Origin: Bog-756 sp963824645
Lineage (GTDB): Bacteria; Actinomycetota; Acidimicrobiia; Acidimicrobiales; RAAP-2
NCBI GenBank assembly: GCA_963824645.1
Contig: CAWGQC010000002.1
Location: 14,329-78,328 of the forward strand
Reading direction: 5' to 3'
Length of the DNA stretch: 64,000 nt
In this document: positions 35,483 through 43,891 of the stretch, one piece after another
How the letters are laid out: each line of letters starts with the position of its first letter
Position numbering within the stretch: the stretch's first letter is position 1
Notes under the pieces: model-generated
What the model was told of the DNA's origin: nothing
The model's database searches: none
Seen by the model: the letters and a program-made list of their open reading frames with translations, nothing else
Position numbers and translations under genes: made by a program

Positions 35483-36747
35483 GCTCCGGCACCACCGAGA
35501 CGGGTCGACAGCCACCGGGAAGGGGCGGTGGCGGCGGTGAGGGCTCCGCCGATCCGGGTGCAGACAGCCGCTATGGTCCGTGCCCGTCCAGGGGTGGCCC
35601 CGTCGAGGAGCTCGTTCCAGAAGATGCCCCATCCTCCGGCCAGAGCCCGACCCACGGGAGGGGTGGTAAGCGCCCGACCCACGGCGGCCACCGCCATGGG
35701 GTGGGGCACCAGGGCGGCGTGACCGGCCGCCGCCACCCGGTGGTACGAGAGATGGTCGCCGGCCAGCTGCCGGCGGTAGCGGGCTGCGGCATGGCCCGGG
35801 TCGGACAGGATGGCATCGGCCGCCGCTCGTCCACTGGTCATGGCCGGGGCGATGCCCTCCCCCTGGAGGGGGTTGACCAGCCCGGCGGCGTCGCCCACCA
35901 ACAGAACCCTTCCGGCCGCTGGGGTGGTTCCCACCATGCCCATCTTGAGCCAGCCACCCAGGCGGCGGGGCAGGGATGAGACCCTGGCCCGGTCGAGGAG
36001 ACCGAGTTCGACCAGATGATCGAGATAGGCCGGCAATTGGCGCACTGCTTCGGCACCGGCCGGCCGGTGCGACAACGTCCCGAGGCCCAGTCCGGCGTTG
36101 GCCCCTCCGTCGGGGCCGGGGAAGATCCATCCGTAGCCGGCGAACGCCCGCCAGGGCTTCTGCTCCCACAGGGTGATGACCGGCAGGCGCACCGGCTGAT
36201 CGAAATAGCAGCGCACGGCAAAGCCCCACAGCACCCGGCCCGGGTCGACCAGCCCGGCGCGGTCGGCCACGTGACTGGCGGCCCCGTCCGCCCCGATCAC
36301 GAAATCGGCCCGCACCTCATGGTCTCCGACCCGGAAGCCCTCCAGGGTGGACCCGGCCCACAGGGGGGAGCCGGCCCGACCGACGATCTCTTCGGCCTCG
36401 GCAGCCAGGGCGGCGCCGCGCAGGGCGTCGTCGAACACCGTGCGGGTCACGGCACGGGCCCGTCCCGGATAGGTGGTGCCGTCGAAGCAGGGAAGCAGGA
36501 CCCTGCGGCCGGTCGGACCCACGACCACCATGTTGCCGACGTCGAGCCCGGGCGGCTCGGGCACCCCCAGGTCGGCGAGCACCCGGAGCCCCCGGGGCCC
36601 GACCAAGTCGCCGCAGGCCTTGTCCCGCGGGAAGCCGGCCTTGTCGACCAGTGCCACCCGGGCACCGGACCGGGCCAGAACCAAAGCGGCGATACTGCCG
36701 GCGGGGCCGGCCCCCACCACCAGCGCGTCGTACCGGCTCGAGCCCAC
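35449..36747 (-). CDS. Geranylgeranyl-reductase-family FAD oxidoreductase
   Basis: 432 residues. The start is GTG 36747, chosen because an AGGAG site lies just upstream; a longer frame to 36813 has only basic residues. YDALVVGAGPAGSIAALVLARSG is the FAD-binding fold, and KACGDLVGPRGLRVL matches the geranylgeranyl reductase/menaquinone reductase (MenJ-like) family; GDAAGLVNPLQGEGIAPAM is the second FAD motif. Such enzymes reduce double bonds of prenyl chains on quinones, chlorophylls or archaeal lipids. Divergent from the methyltransferase at 36827 with an 80-base gap. In this context saturation of a menaquinone side chain is the best guess. Confidence 0.88.
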   Translation of the reverse strand: MGSSRYDALVVGAGPAGSIAALVLARSGARVALVDKAGFPRDKACGDLVGPRGLRVLADLGVPEPPGLDVGNMVVVGPTGRRVLLPCFDGTTYPGRARAVTRTVFDDALRGAALAAEAEEIVGRAGSPLWAGSTLEGFRVGDHEVRADFVIGADGAASHVADRAGLVDPGRVLWGFAVRCYFDQPVRLPVITLWEQKPWRAFAGYGWIFPGPDGGANAGLGLGTLSHRPAGAEAVRQLPAYLDHLVELGLLDRARVSSLPRRLGGWLKMGMVGTTPAAGRVLLVGDAAGLVNPLQGEGIAPAMTSGRAAADAILSDPGHAAARYRRQLAGDHLSYHRVAAAGHAALVPHPMAVAAVGRALTTPPVGRALAGGWGIFWNELLDGATPGRARTIAAVCTRIGGALTAATAPSRWLSTRLGGAGAQGRSGAGPPK

Positions 36748-36826
36748 AGATCTCCTCTCGGGCGGCGGCTGTCCCTTGGCCGGCGCAGACCGCCTACGGT
36801 GAGATCTTCGCACCCGAGGAGGCCCA

Positions 36827-37561
36827 ATGGAGACCCTGGACCCGAACGAACGTAACCGGTTCGCCCAGAGGCTCTTCGCTCCGCTGCCCCAACGCTACGA
36901 CCGTCTGGCCGAGCTTCTCTCGATGGGTCAGAACGGACGGTGGCGCCGAGCCATGGTCGATCACATCGTCCCCGCCCACCCGGGTCGGGTGCTCGATGTC
37001 GCCTCGGGCCCGGCCGGTGTCGCCCTCCAGTTGGCCGACCGGAGCACGGCCCGGGTGGTGGGCATCGACGTCACCCTCGACATGCTGCGCCAAGGCCAGC
37101 ACAACGTGGCGGAGCAGGGCAAGGCCGACCGTGTCCAGCTGGTGGCCGGTCGAGCCGAACAGATGCCCTTCGCCGACGGCACCTTCGACGGGCTCACCTT
37201 CACCTACCTGCTTCGGTACGTCGACGACCCCCAGGCCACACTGGAGGAACTGGCCCGGGTGGTCAAACCCGGCGGTCCGGTGGCCAGCCTCGAGTTCCTC
37301 GAACCGGAGCAACCGTTCTGGCGCTTCTGGTGGGTGCTCTACACCCGGCTGCTCCTGCCCGCCGCCGGTTGGCTCACGGGAGGAAAGCCGTGGTTCGACG
37401 TCGGCCGCTTCCTCGGCCCCAACATCTCGGACCACTACCGGAAGTACCCGGTCGACTGGACGATTGAGGCCTGGAAGAAGGCCGGAGTGGAGGACGTGGG
37501 AGTGCGACGGATGAGCCTGGGCGGCGGACTGGTCATGTGGGGAACACGACGCGGTGACTAA
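36827..37561 (+). CDS. menG: Demethylmenaquinone methyltransferase, UbiE/MenG type
   Basis: 244 residues; transfers methyl from S-adenosylmethionine to a prenylated quinone ring. FAPLPQRYDRLAELLSMGQNGRWRR and the SAM motif VLDVASGPAGVALQLA (55-70) are recognisable. However, GSGPAG replaces the commonest GCGTG pattern and the usual FGIRN signature of UbiE/MenG appears as TYLLRYVDDPQ, so a related quinone methyltransferase cannot be excluded. It opens a rightward trio: the next gene begins eight bases before its stop and the third overlaps by one base. Divergent from the reductase, it may share a bidirectional promoter. Confidence 0.8.
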   Translation: METLDPNERNRFAQRLFAPLPQRYDRLAELLSMGQNGRWRRAMVDHIVPAHPGRVLDVASGPAGVALQLADRSTARVVGIDVTLDMLRQGQHNVAEQGKADRVQLVAGRAEQMPFADGTFDGLTFTYLLRYVDDPQATLEELARVVKPGGPVASLEFLEPEQPFWRFWWVLYTRLLLPAAGWLTGGKPWFDVGRFLGPNISDHYRKYPVDWTIEAWKKAGVEDVGVRRMSLGGGLVMWGTRRGD

Positions 37562-38360
37562 GGAGGGGACGGCGGGTAGGGAGGGTGGCAGGAAGGGGAC
37601 GGTGGGCAAAGAGGAACTGCCCGAAGGTCCCCCGGGGCAGCCCCGCCCCGCCTTCTACGCGGCGTCGTCGGGGGGCTGGCGCGATTGGTGGACACTGCTC
37701 CACCCCCCTTACACGGCGTGGCACCTGGCCTACGTGGTCATCGGCGCCTGCCTGGCCCCGGTGGTCGATGTGACGCGGCTGATCGCCACACTGCTGGCCT
37801 TCTTCTGCGCGGTGGGTCTGGCCGCGCACGCCCTCGACGAGCTTCACGGACGCCCCCTGCACACCCAGATTTCCGGTCCCACTCTGGTGGTCACCGCCGC
37901 CGCCGGACTGGTCGGAGCTCTCGCCCTCGGGATCGCCGGAGTGGTGGAGGTCGGGCCGGCCCTGATTCCGTTCCTCGTGGTCGGGCCGGTCCTGGTCCTC
38001 GGCTACAACTTCGAACTCTTCGGAGGGGTCATACACAACGAGGTCGGGTTTGCCGCCAGTTGGGGCGCCTTTCCGGTGCTCGTCGCCTACGTGGCCCAGA
38101 CCGGGGACCTGGCCCTGGCCCCGGTGCTGGCCGCCGCCGGTGCCTTCGCCCTGTCGGCCGCGCAGCGGGCCCTCAGCACCCCGGCCCGGCTTCTGCGGCG
38201 CCAGGCCGGAGAGGTGACCGGCACGATCGGCCTCACCGGAGGCGGGCACATCCCGATCGACCGGGCGACCCTCCTCGCTCCTCTCGAGCGGGCCTTGCGC
38301 ACGATGTCGTGGGCGATGGTGCTGCTGGCCGCCGGCCTGGCCGTGGCCCGCGCCGGATAG
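37554..38360 (+). CDS. Polytopic membrane protein, possibly UbiA-like prenyltransferase
   Basis: 268 residues from GTG 37554 (overlapping the methyltransferase stop); GTG 37602 with a purine-rich leader is an alternative. After a ~45-residue soluble start there are seven or eight hydrophobic helices. The first helix opens WWTLLHPPYTAWHLAYVVIG and helix two ends AAHALDELHGRPL. That spot is where UbiA enzymes carry N-D-x-x-D, but here only D-E is left, and a second Asp-rich loop is not obvious. I infer a divergent UbiA-superfamily member from the genome context and topology; a non-enzymatic membrane partner is possible. Acts in the cytoplasmic membrane. Confidence 0.6.
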   Translation: MTKEGTAGREGGRKGTVGKEELPEGPPGQPRPAFYAASSGGWRDWWTLLHPPYTAWHLAYVVIGACLAPVVDVTRLIATLLAFFCAVGLAAHALDELHGRPLHTQISGPTLVVTAAAGLVGALALGIAGVVEVGPALIPFLVVGPVLVLGYNFELFGGVIHNEVGFAASWGAFPVLVAYVAQTGDLALAPVLAAAGAFALSAAQRALSTPARLLRRQAGEVTGTIGLTGGGHIPIDRATLLAPLERALRTMSWAMVLLAAGLAVARAG

Positions 38361-38881
38361 TGGCGGTCGAGCTGACCGCAGTTCTGGCCCGGCACCCGGG
38401 TACGGTCACCGAACTCCTCGAGCGGTTGGCCGGGGAGCCCATCGACGCCGACGTCCTGTGGCGGGGACCGGGCCCGACCGGAGACGACAGTGGGCTCGGG
38501 CTCGGTCGGCACGAGGAGACGATGCGCCGCACCGTACTGCTGACCGGACGGGTAACCGGCCGTCGCTTCGTCTACGCCGATTCGACCATCGCCAGCGGAC
38601 GTCTCCCCCTTTCAGTCCGGCGGCAACTCGAAACCGGCTCTGAGCCGATCGGACGCATCCTGTCCGACCACCACCTCGACATCTGGCGTGAACCTCTCCC
38701 CGCCCCCCCGGCCGACCACGACCACACCACCGGCTTCCACCCTCAGATCGCCACTTTGCTGGCCTCCTCGCCACTGGCCCGGCGCTACCGCCTCATCATC
38801 GGCACCACTCCGGCCATGATCGTGACCGAGTGGTTTCTGGCCCCGGCCAGCGAAGCGCTGGCCAGCCACCCGCCTTCCTGA
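38360..38881 (+). CDS. Chorismate-pyruvate-lyase-like protein (UbiC fold)
   Basis: 173 residues from GTG 38360, sharing one base with the upstream stop (TAGTG). The pattern FVYADSTIASGRLPLSVRRQL, PIGRILSDHHLDIWREPL and ARRYRLIIGTTPAMIVTEWFL follows the chorismate lyase fold, in which R, G and E residues at those points bind 4-hydroxybenzoate. The family includes bacterial UbiC and the mycobacterial enzyme that makes 4-hydroxybenzoate for phenolic glycolipids. A role producing 4-hydroxybenzoate for the neighbouring prenyltransferase-like and methyltransferase genes is inferred. Catalytic residues should be checked by alignment. Confidence 0.72.
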   Translation: MAVELTAVLARHPGTVTELLERLAGEPIDADVLWRGPGPTGDDSGLGLGRHEETMRRTVLLTGRVTGRRFVYADSTIASGRLPLSVRRQLETGSEPIGRILSDHHLDIWREPLPAPPADHDHTTGFHPQIATLLASSPLARRYRLIIGTTPAMIVTEWFLAPASEALASHPPS

Positions 38882-38900
38882 CCGGGGAGGGCCGGGCGGG

Positions 38901-40082
38901 TCAGGAGGCCGGGCCGACCACGGTGACCAGGGTTCCGATCGGCGTGAGGGGCCAGACCTGGGCGGCGTTGGCCACTGCCATCTCCACGCAGCCGTTGCTC
39001 TGGGGGAAGCCGTAGGACGCCCGCACGAAACCATGGAGCGCATCCCCGCCGTTGAAGTAGCTGGCCCAGGGCACAGCGGGGTCGTCATAGTGGCTGCCGT
39101 CCGGATTGGTTCCCACCATCCGCGAGCTGGTGACGTGCTCGAACACCGGATACGTGCCGTCGGCGGTATCGGCTCCCGGTGCTCCCGTGTTGACCGGGAC
39201 GTTGGCCAGCTGTGATGAGCCGTTGACGTACAGGGTGAGGTTCTCAGGGAGTTGCTTGGAGACGAACACGTAGTTGTACGAGTTGGCGTTGACCTTCCGG
39301 GAGGCCAGATCGGCGAGTAGCGCCATCCACACCTGCTTACCGGCCAACCCGTCCACGGTCAGGCCGTTCTGGTTCTCGAAGTTCATCACCGCGGCCTTGG
39401 TGATGACATTCTCGGAGCCCTCGGTCCACAGCGAAGTCAGTGACGCCGGCAGAGACGGCCATCGCCAGGCGAAGGAGCCCGGCTGGGCCGTGGTGGCCTG
39501 GCTGGGAGAGGTCAGCGGGGCGGTGGGGGTGAAGCTCAGCGGAAGGTAGTCGAGCTGCGCCAACAGTTGCTGCAAGCGCTCAGTGCTGGCCTGAGCCACG
39601 GTGAAGGTGAGGGACACCGGTTGGGCCAGCGTCCTTCCGGAAAGGCCGTGGGGGCCGGCATGGCCCGCCGGAATGACCAGCGACTCGGTCGTGGTCGGAA
39701 TGAAGGGTGCGCTGGGGCTGAACGAAAGCGAAGCAGAGCCGACCTTGGTCCATGATCCGCTGACCGGGGGATCGAATGTCGGCATGGTCCCGTCGTCGGC
39801 GATCGGTTCAGAGAATTGAACGGTGACCACCTGGTTCGAGGGCACGTTGATGGCGCCGGTGGCGGGAACCGAGGACAATACGGCAAGGGGTTTGGGCGGG
39901 GCGACCGGCGGGCCGGCCGAGACGGGCGACCCACCGGTCGTGCCGTGCCCTCCCGATCCGTTGTGCCGGCCGAGCGTGAAGGCACCGACGCCCACGGCAA
40001 CCACCGCCGCCACCACCAGGACCACGACGGCCACCCGCCGGGCCGGATGGGGCGGCTCGACCAGGATCTTGTAATCAGCCAC
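38901..40082 (-). CDS. L,D-transpeptidase with N-terminal anchor and Ig-like region
   Basis: 393 residues. GTG 40082 has a GGAGGAG site eight bases upstream, which settles the start against a much longer open frame. Residues ~12-38 are one membrane helix. After a Gly/Pro linker comes an Ig-like region (about 55-160) and a peptidoglycan-binding-like helical part with NFENQNGLTVDGLAGKQVW. The YkuD catalytic domain ends with HGFVRASYGFPQSNGCVEM (350-368): His350 and Cys365 are the active residues. Such enzymes form 3-3 crosslinks in actinobacterial peptidoglycan outside the membrane. It overlaps the 3' end of the UDG-like gene by eight bases, suggesting co-transcription. Confidence 0.92.
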   Translation of the reverse strand: MADYKILVEPPHPARRVAVVVLVVAAVVAVGVGAFTLGRHNGSGGHGTTGGSPVSAGPPVAPPKPLAVLSSVPATGAINVPSNQVVTVQFSEPIADDGTMPTFDPPVSGSWTKVGSASLSFSPSAPFIPTTTESLVIPAGHAGPHGLSGRTLAQPVSLTFTVAQASTERLQQLLAQLDYLPLSFTPTAPLTSPSQATTAQPGSFAWRWPSLPASLTSLWTEGSENVITKAAVMNFENQNGLTVDGLAGKQVWMALLADLASRKVNANSYNYVFVSKQLPENLTLYVNGSSQLANVPVNTGAPGADTADGTYPVFEHVTSSRMVGTNPDGSHYDDPAVPWASYFNGGDALHGFVRASYGFPQSNGCVEMAVANAAQVWPLTPIGTLVTVVGPAS

Positions 40083-40851
40083 GGGCGAAGCTCCTCCGGG
40101 CCGGGAGCGTCGGTGAACCCCGCTGTCGACGGCTTGGCTGCGAGGGCATGGTGACGTCGAGGGTACCCACTGGTTGCCTCGACGGGACGTCGCCTTGTGA
40201 CCAGGGCTCGAGGCCCGCAGTGGGCGGCGGCGCCGAGGGGGCCCCGTCGATGGACAGCGAAGCGGGGGGGCCGTCTGCGGACATCCGGGCACGGAGCCCG
40301 TCGGCAAAAAGCAAGCTCCCTCCGTAGGACGGGTGACGAATGTAAGGCGCCCCGGTGGCCAGCTCGGCGTGGCGCCCGACAGCCAGGACCCTCCGGCCGC
40401 GACAGACGAGGGCGAGCACATCGGCGCAGGCGTCGATCTCCTCCCGACGCGGATTCCGGTTGTCCGGGGCGAAGAGGATCGATGCGTTCCACAGCAGCAC
40501 CCGGTCCTGCTGTCCGAGCTCGGCCAGCACACGCTGGACGGTGGTGGCGGTGGGCTCGGCCGGACCTTCGCCGGTCATCTGACGCATCGAGGTGAAGGGC
40601 AGACCCGTGTGGCGGGCCCCGTTCTTGCCCGGGGCTTCGCCCACCAGCACGATCGGGGCCGACCAGTGGGCGGTGAGATAGGACCGGAGGGCGCATCGAC
40701 GCCGGGTGGCGTCGCCGGGTGGATCGCCCCACCGGACGGACTCCTCTTCGTCGTAGATGTTGAGCGTCCCCGTCACGGAAACGGCGGCGATCGACGCCAT
40801 CACTCCTTCCACGGTCGCCGGGGGCGACCCACCGGGCGGGCCCGACGTCAT
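40075..40851 (-). CDS. Uracil-DNA glycosylase superfamily protein
   Basis: 258 residues from ATG 40851 (ATG 40800 is also possible). Motif VLVGEAPGKNGARHTGLPF resembles the GEAPG...GxPF loop of UDG families 4-6, LLWNASILFAPDNRNPRREEI is the second conserved loop and YIRHPSYGG the HP motif that contacts the base. The four cysteines that hold the Fe-S cluster in family 4 are absent, so it belongs to a cluster-free branch. The last ~70 residues are Pro/Ser/Arg-rich and not part of the fold. Predicted to excise uracil or related lesions from DNA; it follows an AidB-type gene, which is also repair-related. Confidence 0.75.
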   Translation of the reverse strand: MTSGPPGGSPPATVEGVMASIAAVSVTGTLNIYDEEESVRWGDPPGDATRRRCALRSYLTAHWSAPIVLVGEAPGKNGARHTGLPFTSMRQMTGEGPAEPTATTVQRVLAELGQQDRVLLWNASILFAPDNRNPRREEIDACADVLALVCRGRRVLAVGRHAELATGAPYIRHPSYGGSLLFADGLRARMSADGPPASLSIDGAPSAPPPTAGLEPWSQGDVPSRQPVGTLDVTMPSQPSRRQRGSPTLPARRSFARG

Positions 40852-40861
40852 GACCGGGCGG

Positions 40862-42508
40862 TCACCCCAGCGCCGGCGAGTTCCGGGCCAGAAGGACGGA
40901 GGTACCGGTGGTGGCGGCAAGAGTGCCGAATCCGGGGGCACCGCCGTCGGACAGTCGGGACCCGCAGAACGCATCGGCCACCTCCGACGGGGCGAACCGA
41001 ATCAGTAGCGACGCGGCAAAGACGACGGCCATGCGCTCGACCACGGTCCGGGCCCGGAACTCGATGGTGGTCGGGTCGGCCAGGTCGACGTGGAGATCGT
41101 CGATGGCCCGGGTCAGACGGGCATCCTCCGTCCCGGCTTCACCGACCTCGGACCAGTAAGCCTCGAGGGCTTCGGGCTCTCGGGACAGCGCTCGGAGCAC
41201 GTCGAGGCAGATCACGTTGCCCGATCCCTCCCACACTCCGTTGACCGGGCTCTGCCGGAGGATTCGGGGGAGACCCGACTCCTCGACGTAGCCGTTGCCG
41301 CCGAGGCATTCCAGGGCTTCGGCCGCATGTTGAGGCGCTCGTTTGCAGGTCCAGAATTTGATCACCGGGGTCACCAGTCGTTGGAGGAGCTTCTCGTGTG
41401 TGTCCCGGGAAGGGGCGTCGTAGGCGCGGGCCAACCGGAGAGCGGTCATGGTGGCGGCTTCCGACTCGAGAGCAAGATCAGCCACCACGTTGGTCATGAG
41501 GGGCTGGTCGACCAGTCGTTTACCGAAGGCCGTGCGGTGGGCCGCGTGCCAGCCGGCCTGGGCCACGCCCTGGCGCATGAGAGCCGTCGAGCCCAGGATG
41601 CAGTCGAGCCTGGTGTGGTTGACCATCTCGATGATGGTCCGTACCCCGCGACCCTCATCGCCGATCAACTGACCCCACACACCGTCGAGCTCGATCTCGC
41701 TGGAGGCGTTGGACCGATCCCCGAGCTTGTCCTTGAGCCTCTGGATGCGGACGGGATTGCGCTCGCCGTCCGGCTTCCACCGCGGTACCAGGAAACAGCT
41801 GAGTCCGCCGGGGGCCTGAGCGAGCATCAAGAAGGCGTCAGACATGGGCGCCGAACAGAACCACTTGTGACCGGTCAGTCGGTAGGCCCGTTCCCCTTCG
41901 CCACCGGGTTCCGCCCGTGTGGTGTTGGTCCGGACATCGGAGCCGCCCTGTTTTTCGGTCAATGCCATCCCGCAGGTGGCTCCTGCCTTGGAAGCCACGG
42001 GGAGGTTGGCCGGGTCATAGTCGGTCGAGCAGATCATCGGCTCCCAGATGGCCGCCACCTCAGGCTGGTGGCGCAAGGCGGGGACAACCGAATAGGTCAT
42101 CGACACCGGGCAGATATGGCCGGCATCGACTTGATACCAGACCACCACCTGGGCCGCCCGGGCCACGTGGGCACCGGGGCGGGGGTCAGCCCAGGGCCCG
42201 GCGTGGAGACCTTCCCCCACCGCCGTCCGCATCAGCTGGTGGTAGGCGGGGTGATACTCGACCACATCGATCCGGTGCCCGTACCGATCGTGGGTGTGCA
42301 GGACCGGTGGGTTGGCGTTGGCCAACCGCCCGAGCTCCTGGGAAGCCTCCGAGCCGGCGAGCCTTCCCAAACGCTCGAGGTCGGCCCGGGCCCAGCCGGC
42401 GCCCTCCCGCTCGACGGCCTCGCTCAGCGCCGCATCAGCGGAGAAGACGTCATAATCCTGGAGCGGAGGCGCCTGATTGACCACGTCGTGGGTGGAAGAA
42501 GGTGTCAT
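40862..42508 (-). CDS. aidB: AidB-type acyl-CoA dehydrogenase
   Basis: 548 residues; matches E. coli AidB along its whole length: an N-terminal VVNQAPPLQDYDVFSADAAL start, the EAVEREGAGW segment, and GRLANANPPVLHTHD. FAD-dependent acyl-CoA dehydrogenase motifs such as CGMALTEKQGGSDVRTNTT and WFCSAPMSDAFLMLAQ are present. AidB is linked to the response to DNA alkylation and binds DNA through its C-terminal part. It is leftward and followed within 10-60 bases by the UDG-like gene. It lies alone relative to a mutagen-response regulator, so induction cannot be judged. Confidence 0.9.
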   Translation of the reverse strand: MTPSSTHDVVNQAPPLQDYDVFSADAALSEAVEREGAGWARADLERLGRLAGSEASQELGRLANANPPVLHTHDRYGHRIDVVEYHPAYHQLMRTAVGEGLHAGPWADPRPGAHVARAAQVVVWYQVDAGHICPVSMTYSVVPALRHQPEVAAIWEPMICSTDYDPANLPVASKAGATCGMALTEKQGGSDVRTNTTRAEPGGEGERAYRLTGHKWFCSAPMSDAFLMLAQAPGGLSCFLVPRWKPDGERNPVRIQRLKDKLGDRSNASSEIELDGVWGQLIGDEGRGVRTIIEMVNHTRLDCILGSTALMRQGVAQAGWHAAHRTAFGKRLVDQPLMTNVVADLALESEAATMTALRLARAYDAPSRDTHEKLLQRLVTPVIKFWTCKRAPQHAAEALECLGGNGYVEESGLPRILRQSPVNGVWEGSGNVICLDVLRALSREPEALEAYWSEVGEAGTEDARLTRAIDDLHVDLADPTTIEFRARTVVERMAVVFAASLLIRFAPSEVADAFCGSRLSDGGAPGFGTLAATTGTSVLLARNSPALG

Positions 42509-42537
42509 CGGCGCACCACGGTTGAGTTGCGGGTACC

Positions 42538-42549
42538 CGCTCGCGAGCG
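42538..42549. promoter_or_regulatory. Perfect 12-bp palindrome upstream of aidB
   Basis: CGCTCGCGAGCG is a perfect palindrome 30-41 bases before the aidB start and after the end of the alcohol dehydrogenase gene. It could be an operator or part of a terminator for the latter; GC-rich palindromes also arise by chance in such DNA. Confidence 0.25.
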
Positions 42550-42626
42550 CCCTTCAGGTCGTACACGTCCGGACCCGCCGCCCCAAGGCGACGGCCCGAC
42601 ATTGCTCCCCGCTCACCGGGAAGGAT

Positions 42627-43740
42627 CTATTCGTAGAGGAGGACGCCCCGGATGTTCTTCCCACCCAGCATGTCGGCATACCCCTGGTTGATGTCTTCGA
42701 GCTTGTAGTTCTGAGTCACCATCCCGTCCAGGTCGAGCTGGCCCTGCTCGTACAGACGCAAGAGGTGGGGGATGTCGTAGCGCATGTTGGCCGACCCGAA
42801 GATGGTTCCCACCACCTGCTTCTCCAACAGGGTCAGCCAGGTAAGAGAAAGTGTGATCTCGGTTTCGGCCATCGGATGGATGTTGGTCACGACCACCCGA
42901 CCCCGCTTGGCTACCAGCTGCATGATGTCTTCCATCATCCGGCCGTCGCCGACGCCCATGGCACAGATGACCTTGTCGGCATTCTTGCCCCAGGTCACCT
43001 CGTTGATGAGGCCAGCGGCCTCCTCAATGCTGGCGGCGGTGTGGGTGGCACCGAAGGTCGTGGCCATCTCCCTCTTGAACGGAACCGGGTCGATGGCGAA
43101 AATACGCTCCGCCCCGGCCAGCCGGGCCCCTTGGACAGCCGACGCACCGATCCCACCGATGCCGATGACGACGACATCATCGCCGGGCCGCACGTCGGCG
43201 GCGTAGACGGCGGAGCCCCATCCGGTGGTGACCCCGCAGCCCACCAGGCAGGCCTTGTCCAACGGATAGTGATCGAGGATCTTCACGCACGAGGCCTTGT
43301 TGACCACAGTGTGCTTGGCGAAGGTGCCCAGACAGACCATGGTGCCCAGGTCTGTGCCGTCCGAGGCGTGGTGACGATGTGTTCCGTCGGCCTGGGCCCC
43401 CATCATGAGGCTGGCCCCGACGTCGCACAGATTGGAGTGGCCCCGGGCGCAGGACGGGCACTTGCCGCAGGCGGGAACGAAGCCGAATACGACGTGATCA
43501 CCCGGTGCCAGGTCCTCGACACCGGGTCCGACCTCCTCGACCACGCCGGCCCCTTCGTGTCCCCCGATGACGGGGTACAGGCCACCCAGGTCGCCGGTGC
43601 GCAGATGCTCGTCGCTGTGACACATGCCCGAAGCGGCGATGCGGACCAGGACCTCGTCGTTCTTGGGTGGGTCGAGCTGAATCGTCTCGACCTTCCAATC
43701 TGTCGCCCATTCCCCACAGGATCGCTGCTTCGGTTTCCAT
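42627..43740 (-). CDS. NDMA-dependent (mycofactocin-type) alcohol dehydrogenase, one frameshift
   Basis: A zinc-dependent alcohol dehydrogenase of the nicotinoprotein group (NAD stays bound and mycofactocin is the likely acceptor). SGMCHSDEHLRTGD, the GGHEGAGVVEEVGPGV catalytic zinc segment, the structural-zinc cysteines in ACGKCPSCARGHSNLC and VIGIGGIGASAVQGA are all there. The N-terminus is split: ATG 43740 gives METEAAILWGMGDR in one frame and WKVETIQLDPP continues in another. Removing one T (plus A) at 43697-43698 joins them into about 370 residues. A shorter internal start would lose the first strand of the fold. Confidence 0.88.
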
Positions 43741-43891
43741 GGCCCTCCCCTTCGCACTCGCTCTCCTGGTCAGTGTAGGGCCCGGTGGGGCGGGCGCGAG
43801 TGGCACGGTGGGGTGGGCCTTGACCTGACCACTGCAGGGCGGCCCGAACCCCGTTAGCGTCTCGCCGTCCGACTGGAGCGAGGAGAGCACT

